This document shows positions 24,901 through 38,200 of a stretch of 64,000 bases of DNA, piece after piece. The stretch is taken from positions 23,724,501 through 23,788,500 of the forward strand of contig NC_084766.1 of assembly GCF_028858725.1 (NCBI RefSeq), written 5' to 3'. The translations under genes were made by a program, and so were the position numbers. The notes under the pieces were generated by a model. That model did no database searches. It saw only the letters and a list, made by a program, of their open reading frames with translations, and was not told where the DNA came from. This stretch comes from Colius striatus (Eukaryota > Chordata > Aves > Coliiformes > Coliidae). Within the stretch, counting starts at the first letter, position 1. Each line of letters begins with the position of its first letter.

Positions 24901-27900
24901 GTCCTAATCTCTTGGATCAACCTTCTCTTGTAGAGCATTCTACTCCCTCCCATTCTATCAATTTAATGTGTTCACTGTGTTGCTGGGGATGGAGAACTGA
25001 GTACCTGCTGCCCCACTTCCCAGGGCTGCTGGTGGGTAGGTGGTGATATGAACCAGCATACGGGAACTAAATGTCTAAGAAAGCCTGAGGAATACTCTGC
25101 CTCTCTCTGCTAAACCCAGTATTTGCACAAAAGATTTCTTGAACCCGCCTCTCCCCTCTGTTGCTTAAACATACAGAGAACAGTAAGTCATAGCACACAC
25201 TGACACGGATGACTTCATTCTTCTTGAGATTGGTGATGGGATGGCCTGTTTCTGTTTAAAATATTTTGGATATTTTCATACTGATTCTTTCTGTGGATAT
25301 AACCTACTTATGTTTCTAATGCCTGTGGGTTTGTTTCCAAGCCCTTTGACTCTCTTTTCCTATGGCTGTTTCCTTACCCTGCTGAGAGTTTCTGGACCTG
25401 GATTCCAGCATTATCACCTCAGTTCCTTCTGACTCCTATTTGCTGGAAATGATGCCAACATGTCCCAGTGCTCACTCTTGCTCCTTTTCTGAATCCCAAA
25501 GGAAGCATATCTCATCTTTAAAAGAGCAAATTCTACACATCTATTAAGTTTCATGATTTTAGACACATGCAAACACACACACAACTTTTGTAAACTTAAA
25601 GGAGCAAGATGACTGAGATTAAGCTCTTACTATAGCTAGGAGGAAGATGGATATTTAAGATATATTTTTTTCTTTCAAAGCTTCACAGGATGCTTGTTTT
25701 TGTCCTAGGACAAAAGTGACACTCCTCTGTTTTGCTATTCTTACCCTCTGCTCAAGATATGTGGAAACTACATCCTGAGCTCTCTGGTTTCCTCCCTTTT
25801 TTGTGTGTTTTCAAGCTTCCTCCTCACACTGTCTGGAGCCTTATCTGAGTACAAATGCCTGCCTCCGGGGCTGTGTGCCTTTTCTTATTGTTTTGTTTTA
25901 GTTTTCTTATGGAAATGTCTGTAACATAGCTCTTGCCCTTTGCTAGTGTGTGGATTTCCCTCAGAGCTTTGCCCAAAGGCAGGAGGATCGGCAGGCAGAA
26001 CAAAAAAAAATGCTCTAGTAAATCTGGATCTGACTCCACATGGAAGAAGTCTGCAGCTCATGTTACAAGAGGATACAAAGTCCAGCTCTCCCCTCCTCTG
26101 TCTAAGCCAAAGGGGAAAATTTGTTTTACCACTATCTCTTATACCTGAACTGAATGACTGCAAAACAGAGTTCAACACTGTTCTCTGCTCCTGTAGCTGT
26201 GGAAATAGTATTCACATCTTTATCAGTCCCTAAATTAAAGTAGATCACCTTCAACTCTGAAATCTGTTCCCTGCAGCTCTGTGAAGGATGTTTTTAGGTG
26301 TGGTAGACAACAACTATCACAGTTCATAGCAAATCTTCCTCATCCAGCTCTTGCATTCCAAGTGACAACTTCCTCTTGGGTGAAAACATTGCTGCCTGTT
26401 TCATGGTCACTAACTAATGATGTCTCATCCTTCCCCATAAAGGTTTCGTCTGTCTCAGTTTAAAAACCAAAACCAAGAAGAAACAACAAAAGAAAACCCC
26501 AACCTATCACTGACTGACTTGTATAAAAGAGCTTATTGTGGTTTGTCAGGTACATATGCAATTTTAAAGGACATGAAATGAATCAGTTCGAGCATCCATA
26601 AGAGGTGACAGACATGGCATGTAGCTGTCTGTCTTTCTCTGAGGGTGGCCTGTCTTCCACTTGGTAAATTTGGACTCCTCAGCCCTTAGGTGAACTCTTT
26701 GGTAAGCTCAGTTTACTTTAAAGGAAAAACAAAAACACAATAGTACTTTTTACTGATAAATCTGTGCAGTTAGTATGTATTACAGTGAAGACTTTTAAAG
26801 TTGCATTTATTACTTGAGTACTGTATCAACTACACTCTTATTTTTAAAACAATTGATATCAAAGTGACCAACATAATTATTTCTTCCATGATAAATCCTT
26901 TAAAAATATTGGCCTGTTATCAATGGAGGTAGAGTCCTTTATTTGTGCTGCCCAGACCAATTTTTTCTAAATAAGATGACAAAGTCTTATGGTCCACCTT
27001 CAGCTTTGTCTGCCAAAACACCATCCCCTGGGCTTTTGAACCAAAGCTGACAATAATTCAAAAATAATTCCACCTACTAAAGCCTTAATTACCCAGATCC
27101 CCATTTTCCTGTTCACAGAAATACTGTACATTTTCTTATCAGCTTGCAGTAATGCAGACTAGGTCAATGTTTGTTTGTGAAAGAGAAAGGACTGACCTTT
27201 GTGATGGGGCTGCAATAATGGAAGGGATTTGAAAGCCCACATCCAGATGTGGCTCTCCAGGTCCTAGCATCAGAACCCTGCTCTTCCATCCTCTCTCTGG
27301 GGCAAGATGACTGGAAGCCGATGGGGAGTACAATGCTGGATGATGTCCAGCTTGAGGGCAGTGTGTCCACTTGTCTGTTTGCAAAGGACAGCCCCAGGAG
27401 CAGGAAAGAGAGTTGGCAAAAGTGCCAAATCTGTGCCAGCAGGCTCTAGCACAGGCAGAGTATGGCACAGGCAGCTGGCTGTAGGTGACAGTGGCCTGTG
27501 CTCTGGGGACTGGTAGAAGCTGGTGGCCACCAGTCTAAGGAGGAAGTGAAAGAGCTAGGGTGGTTAGCAACTTCCTTTGGAGTGGGAGGCTGACAGATCT
27601 GCTGAGCCGTGAGCGTGGAGGCATGTGTGGAGACTGGAAAGGGCCTGAATGTCAGAGGCGATGGAGAAAATTTCCTGAGACTCTTCCAATGCTATCCTGT
27701 ATTTCTTATTTGTGGAGAGTCAACCTGAGAGGTGTGCAAGGACTCAGCAGGGATAAAAGATTGGGAAGACGGGGATCCTGTCAAGCCTTCCTGGCAAGTA
27801 GACAAAATTATCCCTTTCATGAAGTTCCCCAGGAGACATAGCCAGAAATACAAGCTCATTCTATGGGGCAGGTGGGTGCAGGAAGTGTCTTGTCAGCAGT

Positions 27901-28125
27901 TACTGCAAATTTCTCTCTTTTCATGGTCAGAGTTTGGATTTTTGTGAGCTTGACCTCAGATCTGGAAACAAAGAAGGTCATCTACACCCAGGACAGTTCT
28001 TCTGTCTGTATACTTCGTTGATGCAAAAAGTATCTGCTCAAACACACAAACAAACAAAAACCCAACCCAGAACACGACTAACAAAATATTTTCTGCAGCC
28101 CAAATGACATCTTCCCCCTGGAGCC
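21966..28125. other. Intergenic DNA upstream of the ENTPD1 promoter
   Basis: No gene is supported. T-rich stretches occur near 23550-23640. Overlapping both-strand frames at 25.8-26.2 kb and 27.1-27.5 kb lack any family resemblance and mirror each other, which is the pattern of non-coding DNA with slightly higher GC. Confidence 0.5.
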
Positions 28126-28129
28126 TGCG

Positions 28130-29275
28130 ATGCAATCCTGCTTCACACCGCGGCCCCAGCGGAGCCAGCGGCGGCCGCTCCCGGGGTACCCCCCGAGACG
28201 GAGTTAGATGGATTGAGTCATGTATAGTTAAACTAACCCCTCCCACAGCCACTAAATGGACCACTAAAGCGCCCATTTTCATGAGCACCTCTCGCTGAGG
28301 CAGCTCAGAGCCGGCAGAGGCCGAAAGAGGAAGAGGGGGAGAGAAGGAGGAGGGAGCGAGCCCCGGCACTGATGGACGAGCCAAAGGGTAAGGACGGCAG
28401 CGAGCCGCCGATCTCCAAAACCAGCCCTGACCCTCGGCGAGGGGGCGCGGGCGGGAGGCAGGGCTCGGCAAGCCCCCCGCCGGTTGGCGGCATCCCGCGG
28501 CCGGCGCTCGGGGGGGAGGCTGGGCACGTTCATGAGGAGCTCCTGCAGCTCTGCCAGGCGGGAGGGAGCTGCGGCTGCGGCATCCCCGGGCCCGCGCGTC
28601 CCTGCCTCCGCGCCCGCGGAGCGCTCCGGCGGTGGGCGAAGGCTCGGTGGCGGGGGCTCGCCTGGGTGGGTGCCGCCTTGCCGCAGTCCTCTCCCGACTG
28701 ACATCATCTTCAAGCCTTTGGACTCCTGGCCGTTGCTGAAGGGACAATGTCAACTTATGACCGGGGTGCCCGGGAGCGGAGGGGGTGGCTGCGGCTGCTC
28801 GGGGGAATCTGTAGGGGACCGGGGGCTGGCGAGTTCCCGGGCGGTGCAGCGCGGGGTGCGGGAGCGGAGGCTCTGCGCCGGCGTCTGGCAGAAGTTTGGC
28901 CGCGTCAGAGCGAGGGATTCCCTTCCCTCCCTCCTCCTCTCCCTCTCCGCGCTCCCCGGCCGCTGCCTGCGCTGCCCGCAAGGCCGGGGCCGAGCTCCCG
29001 CGGCGCCCGCAACCGCACTGGAGGATGAAGAGGAAGGGGGGACAAATAAAAGAGCAAAAACTCGTTGGAAGTGCTGGCTGTTAGGAAACCGCGGTGGGAA
29101 GAATTGCGGTGCGGGGTACGAGGGGCTCTCGGTGCGTGGGCTCGGGGCCAGAGCCGGCTCGGGAGCACACAGGAGAGAGGAGGATCCCACGCCCGGCACC
29201 CCGGCGAGCCGCTCCTCTCAGCCGTGCTCCTGAGCGCCGGGGAAGGGACTCCGCGTTAGCTGGAGACGCGGATTG
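28130..29275 (+). promoter_or_regulatory. ENTPD1: CpG island: ENTPD1 promoter, 5' UTR and start of intron 1
   Basis: About 1.1 kb of dense CpG sequence stands out sharply from the surrounding AT-rich DNA and contains ENTPD1 coding exon 1 (28372-28387). Candidate upstream elements are an AP-1-like TGAGTCA at 28214-28220, a KLF/Sp-type CCCCTCCCAC at 28237-28246, and a duplicated CCACTAAA (near 28250 and 28261). No canonical TATA box is visible, which fits a CpG-island promoter with dispersed start sites. The transcription start is not determinable, but must lie upstream of 28372. Most of the island lies downstream of the first donor, inside intron 1. Long open frames on both strands here (up to 341 codons) are an effect of high GC and are not taken as genes. 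Confidence 0.8.
28372..28387 (+). CDS. ENTPD1: ENTPD1 coding exon 1 (16 coding nt)
   Basis: Reads ATGGACGAGCCAAAGG and is followed directly by the donor GTAAGG at 28388. It encodes Met-Asp-Glu-Pro-Lys plus the first base of codon 6, so the intron is phase 1. Human ENTPD1 begins Met-Glu-Asp-Thr-Lys and, as I recall, splits its first intron at the same codon; this is why I pair the exon with 52017. The two joined give an in-frame 12-residue lead into the first membrane helix. The -3 base is C and +4 is G, so the start context is mediocre. The 5' UTR extends upstream by an unknown amount. Confidence 0.85.
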
Positions 29276-32200
29276 CACGGTGTTTTTTCTACGAGATACG
29301 TGCCATCTACCAGAATTTGCCTTTTATAATCGACTGGCGTGCTGCACGTAGCAGCATCAGTCACACTCAACGTTTGGCAGAAACATTGCCTAGTTTAGTA
29401 TCAGCTTTTGCCGATCTGGGTGTCTTCCCCTCCGTTTACAGCAACTTCTGCAATACGTTCCATCTTTCTGTACTGCTAACACAGTAGTATGTGTGAGTCT
29501 TTTAAACACAAAGCAGGAACTCGGATAAACAGGCAAAAAGCAGTAACCTGGAAAAAGATCTGGGTAGAAATTAGCCTTTCAACTGGGTGAGAAGCTTAGG
29601 GATAATAGTTTATGCTATTTTGATTTCTTGTTCAGTACCAGGTGGAAGTCTCTCATTTATCGTTATTACAGCTATAAGGAATCAAAATGTGGCGTTTTTT
29701 CTCCTCAAATGAAAAAAATGGTAAAATAGACCTCTCCAAGTTTTTAACTTCAGAGAATGTAGTGAATGACGTTTGAGGGGAAGAAGCATTCTCCCAGTCT
29801 GACGTACATCGAAATTTTAAGGACTGGCAGAAGGAGAAGGTTAGTTCCTGCAGTCATGAGTGAAGCTGGAAATACTTCAAAACAATTTGCCTCTGCTGAA
29901 GAGAGAGATAAGAATAGCTTTGAAACCAGACTTTAAAAAGTTTCATTCCAAAAAATGAAATGTAATACATGAATGGAGATGCCTTTTCTAGTGAGGTGAG
30001 GAATCACGGGGAATAAACTTAGATGATAACTGATTTAGCAAAGAGGACAAAATGAGCCTTCTTTTAGAAAGTGGAATTTTCAAGAGACAGAAGGAAACTG
30101 AAGAAAACTGACAGCGCTCAAGGTAATTGCAGAAGAGTTGGAATTGTCAGAATGGTCCAACCTGCAGAACACACAAGTCATCTTGCAAGAGCCTAATGAA
30201 AACTAGTGCAATAAATAGCAAAAAACCACACATTTTGTGGGTGTGGGAGAAGAAAATATGAGGCAGTGTTTTTGAAAAACATCTCTCAGGGTATGTCTTC
30301 CAGAGGCAGCAATCAATAGTTTCAACATGAAGGAGTCCAGAACAGGCAGTACCAATCATCTAGTAAAGCTTCTACCTTGAAATGAGGCATGAATGGACAC
30401 TGAGGACATGTCCTTTCATCAGGGAGGGATTATTGGGAAGTGTGAGAGACCTGTTTCCTTAGAGTCTTGTCCACAGGGCCTGTAACCAATAGGTTTAAAA
30501 CGCTACTCTTCAGTTTTAGGAAGCCAATATTTTAAATACTGATACTGCCAGCTTTGCCTTGAAATTTGGATCAATATGCTAACATGGCCGAGGAAGAAAT
30601 TCTGCTTGGGTTGCTACAGAGCAACAGATTATATCAGTGCTCAGTATGAGTGTGTTCCTGGACAGAAAGTGTGACAAGTCTGATGAAAAAAAAATGTTAC
30701 TGAAAAGTATATATAGAGGACTTCAGACTGGGGAAAGGATGATGCTGATCTCATGCAGATAGCAGTAAAAAGCAGTAAACATTCTAAAAGATGTAGACTT
30801 GAACATGAAAGGTACTGAACTGAACAAGAGGTAATTACTGTGGTTTGGAGCTCTGTATACATGATGAATTAATTACTGCTGTCAGATAACTGCTCTCTGT
30901 GGACCAATGATTATTCCAGCTTGGAATGGTAAAAAAGCAAAATCTGGTGGGAAAAAATGTAAAGGAATGTGCATGAAGCTTGCAAATTTAAATACATACT
31001 GACCAACACTCCAAAAACAAGAACAAGGATGACTTTGGCTAGTTCATTCAGACAGTGGGGGTAGAAAAGAGAAGTTAACACAAGTAAATGGAAAGAAAGG
31101 TGATAAAGAAGAAATAGAAAAACATCTGATACAAATACAGGCTATGAATTTTGGAAGATCATTTAGAGAAAGTAAAGATGTTAGGGGGTGTTCTCTGTGC
31201 CCTTGGGGTGATGATGGAAAACTCAGAGGGTGTAGGAAACCAGAACTTTATTATTTACAGAATAATAATCTGATTGGAATTGGAAATATATTTCATATAC
31301 AATTCCAATCAGGATAAGAACATAGATTTTCTATCTTAGGAGGCAATGAGTTAGAGGAACACAATATTAGTACTGTACATGGTATTCGTACTGTAGCTAC
31401 TACTTCTTATTAATGGAATTAGCAGTTTAAAGCTGGCTGAATGAATACTTTTATAGAGAATACTTATTTCATAGAGAACGATGTTACTCACCCATATCAA
31501 AGACAGCGGGTGATTCTCTTTCTCTCAGCTCCAGAAGGTAACTTTAAGAGGTGTCCCCACTCAAGGGGGAAGATTTTCAGAGACACTCCAAAGGAGGGTA
31601 TGCAGAAGTCCTCTCTGTCCCACAGAAATGGGACTGGGCATTTATAGAATAAAGTAATCAATTGTCAGTCATCTTAATGTTGAATTGACATCTAGAACTA
31701 TTAAGGACATCTAGTTTCCAGCAACAATGTTATCTCAGAGATGTCTGTTTCACTGCCCACTAGCTCAGAAATTTTCTTATCCTCCCAAGTTATTCTTGGA
31801 GATAGTTGAGTCAGGCTGGTCTGTAAAGGCCTTCACAACTAAGAAACAGCATGACCTTCAGCTTGTATCTTTTCACTAGGGAGAATGCCCTGCTACAAGG
31901 GGAGATCTGAAGTTGTCAGGACCAAGCACAATTCAAAGGAGGTGTTCTGTGTGTCGTAGGTACTAACACGTATTGAGCAATTGCATAATCATTATGGAGG
32001 TGGAGAAGGTACGGTTTTACTGATGGTGCAGGAACAAAGCCCTACAGAAGTCTTAGTTAAATACTAAATTAGGTGCAAAAAGAAAATTCTATATGAAGGA
32101 ATAGATAATGAAAGTATTGAAACTAAGTAGCCTGTTTTGTAGATGAACCATTTTTTGGGAAACCAAGTTTTATAACAATGCGACATACTAACTGGGAAGA

Positions 32201-35200
32201 TCTCTGCTTGGTGATGTCAATTTATAGTTGAAAACTAGGGATATCCTAGGCAATGGGAAGGATGCTATTTTTGACCCAGTATCACAGCAACATGGTGGTG
32301 AGTAGCCTAGAGAACTATTGTCAATTTAGTTTTTCATCAGTTCTATCTAAATTACTAGATAGCCTCAATAATCAAGTTTTAATAGCCAGTTTGATCGTAT
32401 TCATTTGGTTTTGTAAAGGATAAACTTATCAAAGTAGCTTTTAGACTAATGTTGTAGAAATGGATAGCACTGTCAAAATAGCTAAATGGAATGAATGTAT
32501 CTACAAGGAAATTACTCATACCAGATGGATGCAAGCTTGTGAGTTCATAAGGTCCCCTCAAGAGAACATATTAATCTGTATCCTAGAACACAAATAGTCT
32601 CACCTGCAAGAGCCTCCAGCAAGAACTTCAGGGAATATGTAGCGTTTGGTTTTGGAATTTGGCTAGGGAATGCATTTTAAGGGAGGATGAGGAGAGTATT
32701 GCAAGTACTGATAGACCTTTTTGTTTGTCCTTGCTTTCTTGAAGGCATGTTTTGTTTACAGAGTCAGCTGACTTAAGAAAATATACACCAAACAGGCCTG
32801 GCGTCACCCTCATTTGGAAAAAGCAGACTGCATTTTGTCTTCTGCATGTTGTCATTGTTGACGTCCTCTTCTTGATATATTTCTTCAAATAAGACTGGAA
32901 GCTCATTGAAGTTCCAGGTGAAAAAAAAAGTCCTAAAAAAATGTGTAAATATTGAATAAATCTGGGCTGTAAGTTCGAAAGCCAGACTTCCCTGATGGTT
33001 AGAAAACACCTCATAAAAAAGGAAGAGCTAATATCCCTGGTTGTTATTCGATAGGTGGATTTTTAGTGTAGGACTGGGAAGACAATTGGTCCTTTATCTC
33101 ATCTGTTTTCCAACTAATTATTTGGACTTGTTTTATTTTTCAGTGTGGTTGAAAATGGTAATATGAATATCTCCCATGTTTAAAGTTCTTCACAGCAGTA
33201 GATGCATTTCTGATGTTCTGATTGCAAAAGTCTCCCTATGATTTTCCAGCAAAGAATGAACTAATGGATTAAGACCTGAATGGCAGCAGACCTCAAAAAT
33301 TTATAAAAGGAAATCATCATTAAACAGCTGTGTTTTCAGAGGTATCCTGCAAGAGGCCTGATGGCATTAGACATTTTCAATAATGATCTAAAAAGTATAA
33401 AATCATTGCTGATTTACAGATGGAGTTTGTCAGTGCTAGCAGGAGCAGTACAAATACCAATTAAGTCAGAGGAAAATGTCTAAGGAAGCCAAGAGTGGTT
33501 GGAAACATAAAGAGCAAATAATAGGCTTCATGCCAAGCTTCTAAAAGCACAGCTAATGCAACTTTGGGAGGAAAATTGGACATTCAAATACTGAATAGAC
33601 TAGAAAGATTTCCTGACAATGTTGTCCGGAAAAAATAAGCAGAGATATGTGTATATTTGTATGTGACAGCCATAACTCTTTTTGTTTGTTTGTTTATAAA
33701 GCAAATTCTTTTTTGCTTTGGAGAAAGTTGTCCTCTGGTCAACCTTATTGTGACCACTGCAACCTGTATTTGTGTCTTAACTTGTAATTGACAGAAATAT
33801 GTAGAAAACACTCAAGAAATTTCTTGAGGAGAAAGAATAAGTTTAAGATGCTAGACACCTGAAAGGGAAGGGTTACAAATGCTGTAATAATTAATAATGC
33901 TTTTTGCCTTTCCAAAGTTGTATAATTGGCTTAGTATGGTGCATAAATACCAATCTTGTTCATAGTCTTTCTTTTCCTAAGGCATCTTTGCACTTTCAAC
34001 ACCTGTGGGGTTGGGAGCAACTAGCAAACCTGACTGTGGGGTTAACAATCCCTGACTAGACACTTTGTACCTTTTTACTAGCCCAGAGTTTGATGACAGT
34101 GTTCCACAGAGCTGGATCTGGTAGCAGGCAAGTTCTCAGTTTGGAAATTATGTGTTCAGGGTGGCTAGGATGTGGTTAAGGACAGAAATGTTTAAGATGA
34201 CCTTTGGGGTGAAGTGAATGATACTGAATGACTTTGGTGAGCCAGCCCATAAGGGATTAGTATTGCTTGAGACTGATCAAACTTATACTGTAAAATTCCA
34301 GATCATCTTCACAAGAGAAGCACCCCTGTTAGTTTTGTGAGAGATTAGTTAAATGGGACCATTTCTTAAATTGTGGAACTTCTCTTCCCTGACCAGAGCT
34401 TCAGTTCTATCACAGGTACTTCCATCAGCACTTCCTAAATGCAGAGCTGTTGCCAGTATGCCATAGCCTAAGGGTTCACTTCCACAGCCAGCCTAATTTG
34501 ACATAAATCTTTGCTGCTGAAAGGAATAAAAAAAAAGGTACCTGACCTTGTTCCTAACCTTTTTTTCTTTTTCTTCTGCAGTAACTTTTGACTTGTCTGT
34601 CTTGAAAGCCATCAGCCCAAGGGAGAGGACAAGAGGCAGCAAGGGTAAAAGTCATTCAGACTGAAGTTAGTAGGGGGAGCTTCACTGTAAGACAAGGAGA
34701 GACACAAAAACAGCCCTGTGCTCTCAAACAGTGCTGCATTAGCAGTACAAATTAAGAAATGAGATAAGGGAAAAAGTGTGAGAGACCAGATGGAAGGGAA
34801 CAGAGTCAGCTAAGTGCACACTGAACAAATTCATCTGCTTGTGTCCTCTTATGCATTCACTCCGCCTCAGATGTGACTGGAAAGATCAGTGTCCCAGCCT
34901 GCTCTTTGGGCTACTCATCCCTCTGTCCCTTGTGCTGTGCTGACTGTTCTTGTTTAAGGGCAATGCAGGCAGTGTAGTGACCACTGCTGTCACCACTGTG
35001 TCAGTGCTCAGCCACTGTCAACAATGCTACAACTCTGCCTATTAGAGATCATGTCAGAATCCTTTTGGGCCCTTACTGACCCCTTCCAGCTTGGGAAGAG
35101 CTTTCCGTGAGGATCTGCAGAGACGCTTCACTATCTGCCTTCACGTTGCCTTTCAAATTCCCCTTGTAATGTCAACATACTTTGTAGGCAATAATTAAGC

Positions 35201-38200
35201 TTCTGGTATGAGGAGACACGTGCCCATCAGTCTAACCCACAGTGTCCCATGCTCCCTTGTGACCTTCATCCAGCTGTACACTACATCTCTTCTGACCAAA
35301 AAGTAACCCTTACGGGGTGGCTGGATGGTTTACAGGCTGGGACTCACACCTTTGAGGGAGCCTTTTAACTCTTCATAGGTAGAAGTTAAAGACTCTTGGA
35401 TTGGTTTCTATTCTCCCCTTTGCTTCTGATCCCCTTAAGAATCTTTGTTCTGATCATATAGGGTGGTGAATGCCTGGGGAAGAGAATGAAAAAAAAAATG
35501 GACCTATTTTTACAAAGGAAGGAGAATTAGCTTTATTTTTTTCATTAACTGCAATCTCTCAGCCAAAGCTCAAACTATAACTGGCCTTCAAGCTCCGTGT
35601 GCTGCCTGAAGAAGGTGAATCGGCAGCTCAGGATGTAGAAACCACTTCAATCCACTGAGTTTGCGTTGCTTTCATGCTGGTGTCTGAGGGTTCTGGGGAC
35701 AGCAGAGAGGCAGGAACTGCTGGTACAGCAGCTGTGGTTTCTGATCTTCACTATTAGTGCCACTGCAGCTGGGGGCAGGGGAGGCAGCAGCCTCTGCACC
35801 TTCTTCTGTGGGCTGATGCAAGCAGAAGGATACTCTTCCAAAAGTGGGGGATGAAGGGAATTTGGAGACCTTGGAGCACAGCTGATGGGATGGAAACATC
35901 CGTGGTGCATGTCAAAGCCCAGGTAGCAGGCATGCAGTCGGAGGGAAGATGGAGTCTAATATGGAGTGTGGGTTTGGTGATGGGGACAGGTAATGGAGTG
36001 AGATTTGTTCCTCTGCTGAAAATGTCCCTCCCTCCTACCTGCTCTTTGCTAGAATGGCAGGGGGCAGCTCTTGCCAAGGAGAACATCTGCTCTTGGCCAA
36101 GATGAGCCCTTGGCTGCTGGCTCCAGCTGCTTTTGTGGGAAACACACTGGAAAACTGCAATTTTGCCTTGCACTGAATGTGCCCAGTATGTAGATCTACA
36201 GCTTCTATATATTTAGTCATGCTTTCCTGAAATAGTATAGGAAGCTTAATGTTTGTCATCTTTGTCTGAGACTGCAGGAAATGTGAAACTAGCTGAAGCT
36301 GAAAAGATATTTATTCTGGTAAAGCTAGTGGTCAGGTTCTTGTTTACAAGACTTAGAAATACTGTTGTGACAAAAAGCATGAAAACCATGAAGAGAAGAA
36401 GGAAAGAACGTTCCAGCAGTGGTGTTTAGGGTTTCTTCTGTCAGAGAGAATTAGGACCTTATCATGTAATGAATCAGTTGCAAGTTTAAAGATTAATTTA
36501 GCAAGCGGTTTTGACACATGAAAAGTTGAGCTGTGCCTACCCCGCCTAATGAAAAGGCCAGTCAAGCTACTGATGCTTTCCCCCATTGTGCTCTGGACCC
36601 TATCAGCCTGACCAGAGAAATTAATCTATCTGAAGAGCAGACTGAGATTAAAAAAAAAAGAAATGAAAAAATTAGAAAAGGCACCTACTCTTGTACAAGT
36701 GCAAGGTAGAACTATGGCAAAACACAGAGGTAGGATAGTGCATTTTTGTGGCAGAGCAGAGGAGTTAAGACAACTGTGACGCTAAGCCTGTGTACTTCAT
36801 CTTAAAAACAGTGTTTTACAACAGAAGTTGACTCCATGCTATTAACTGTTTGTTAAAGACAGTAATTTTACAGTTGCTTTTTAGACTACAAAGCATATCT
36901 CAGCTCCAGAGGCTAGTAATTTCTCTTCCAATTTAAGGACCTTCTACTGTTGTGGCCATTTGGTATCTGTGAGAATGCTGACTGTATCCTACAAGCCTTG
37001 CTGGGAATAGATGCCGTTCTGTACACAGGGATCTTGGAGAGCCTCTTCTACCAATTTACTTCTCAGGAGACTAACTATAAGTTTACACTGTAGCATATTG
37101 CAAACCACATCTCAGGAACCTTTGGTGTGGTGTAGTGGTTACTCGTTATGTATACTACCATTTCATACAGGTTATAACACAGCAGGACTTCTGTTAGGTA
37201 GTCCCTAATGCCTTGATAAAGTAGTAAACAACTTTTAACTCTACTGTTTTCTACTACCTCTGCCTCCAAAGTCAAACACGGGGAATGCATTTCCTGCTAC
37301 AGGGCTCTGCTGCCTGAGTTTCTCTTTTCCAGCATGTTTCTCCTAAGTTAAATTTTCCTTTTCCCATGTTTTTAGAGTTGTAGTGGAACTACAAAGGTCT
37401 TATATTATGAGTTGTATGTTTACTTTACTAGACCACTAATCTCCAAGTTCTTACTAGTCTTGCAGAACACGAGAGAATTTATCAAAATGACAGAAGATGA
37501 ATTTAAGAGTAGAAACAGCCAAAGTGTGCTGCATCTTCCCCTGAACCCTGGGAACTCTGCCTGTCTGTGGGAAGGAGCACGCTGTGAGCCCTGGTTTGTG
37601 AGAGCTTCTGAGGCAAGTGGATGAGGTGGTCCAGCTGACAGCATCAGGCTGGGTTTTGCTGCTCTCTTGTGCTTTTTCATCATTTAGGGAAATGGGGTTA
37701 ATAGTGCTGACCTCTGCAAACTGCTTGGCAATATATGGATGGAAAGCACTGACAAATTCAAATGTTGCAATTTGTTATTACAGAAAGGCTGAGTTTCAAC
37801 AGACAGAAAAGTATGATGGTTTGGTCCAGCAGTACCTGTTTGGTATTAGTTCCCCATATGTTCTGGGCAAACAGCACTGCTGAGACCTGGAGTCAGCTGG
37901 GAAAGCCACAGACTCAAGGAGAGCCTGGGAATAGTGGGGCAGAAATGACATAGTCCTACTCTTGCTTAGTGTCTATGTGCTGAGAAGAGGCTGGACTCAT
38001 AAGGCTGTAATATGAGCATGAGAAAATGTGTGCACACAAAAGCCTCCTTGTAAGTCTTGTGGTTCAGCTATGGGATAATTGCAGCTATCCTGCCTCACCA
38101 GGAGCTTTATGGGGGAAGCTGAGGTTAATGCCAGCCTTGCCCTGTGTATTCCTGGGTATTCCCAGAAATACAGGAATACCACCAGGTCTGCACTACGTTA

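Noticed and set aside
27956..28981. 341-codon minus-strand open frame across the ENTPD1 CpG island
   Set aside because: Low-complexity Arg/Pro/Ala/Gly composition typical of stop-poor GC-rich DNA. Overlapping long frames exist on both strands and none has a domain.
28484..29233. 249-codon plus-strand open frame in the same island
   Set aside because: Same compositional artefact. It lies mostly in intron 1, downstream of a good donor.
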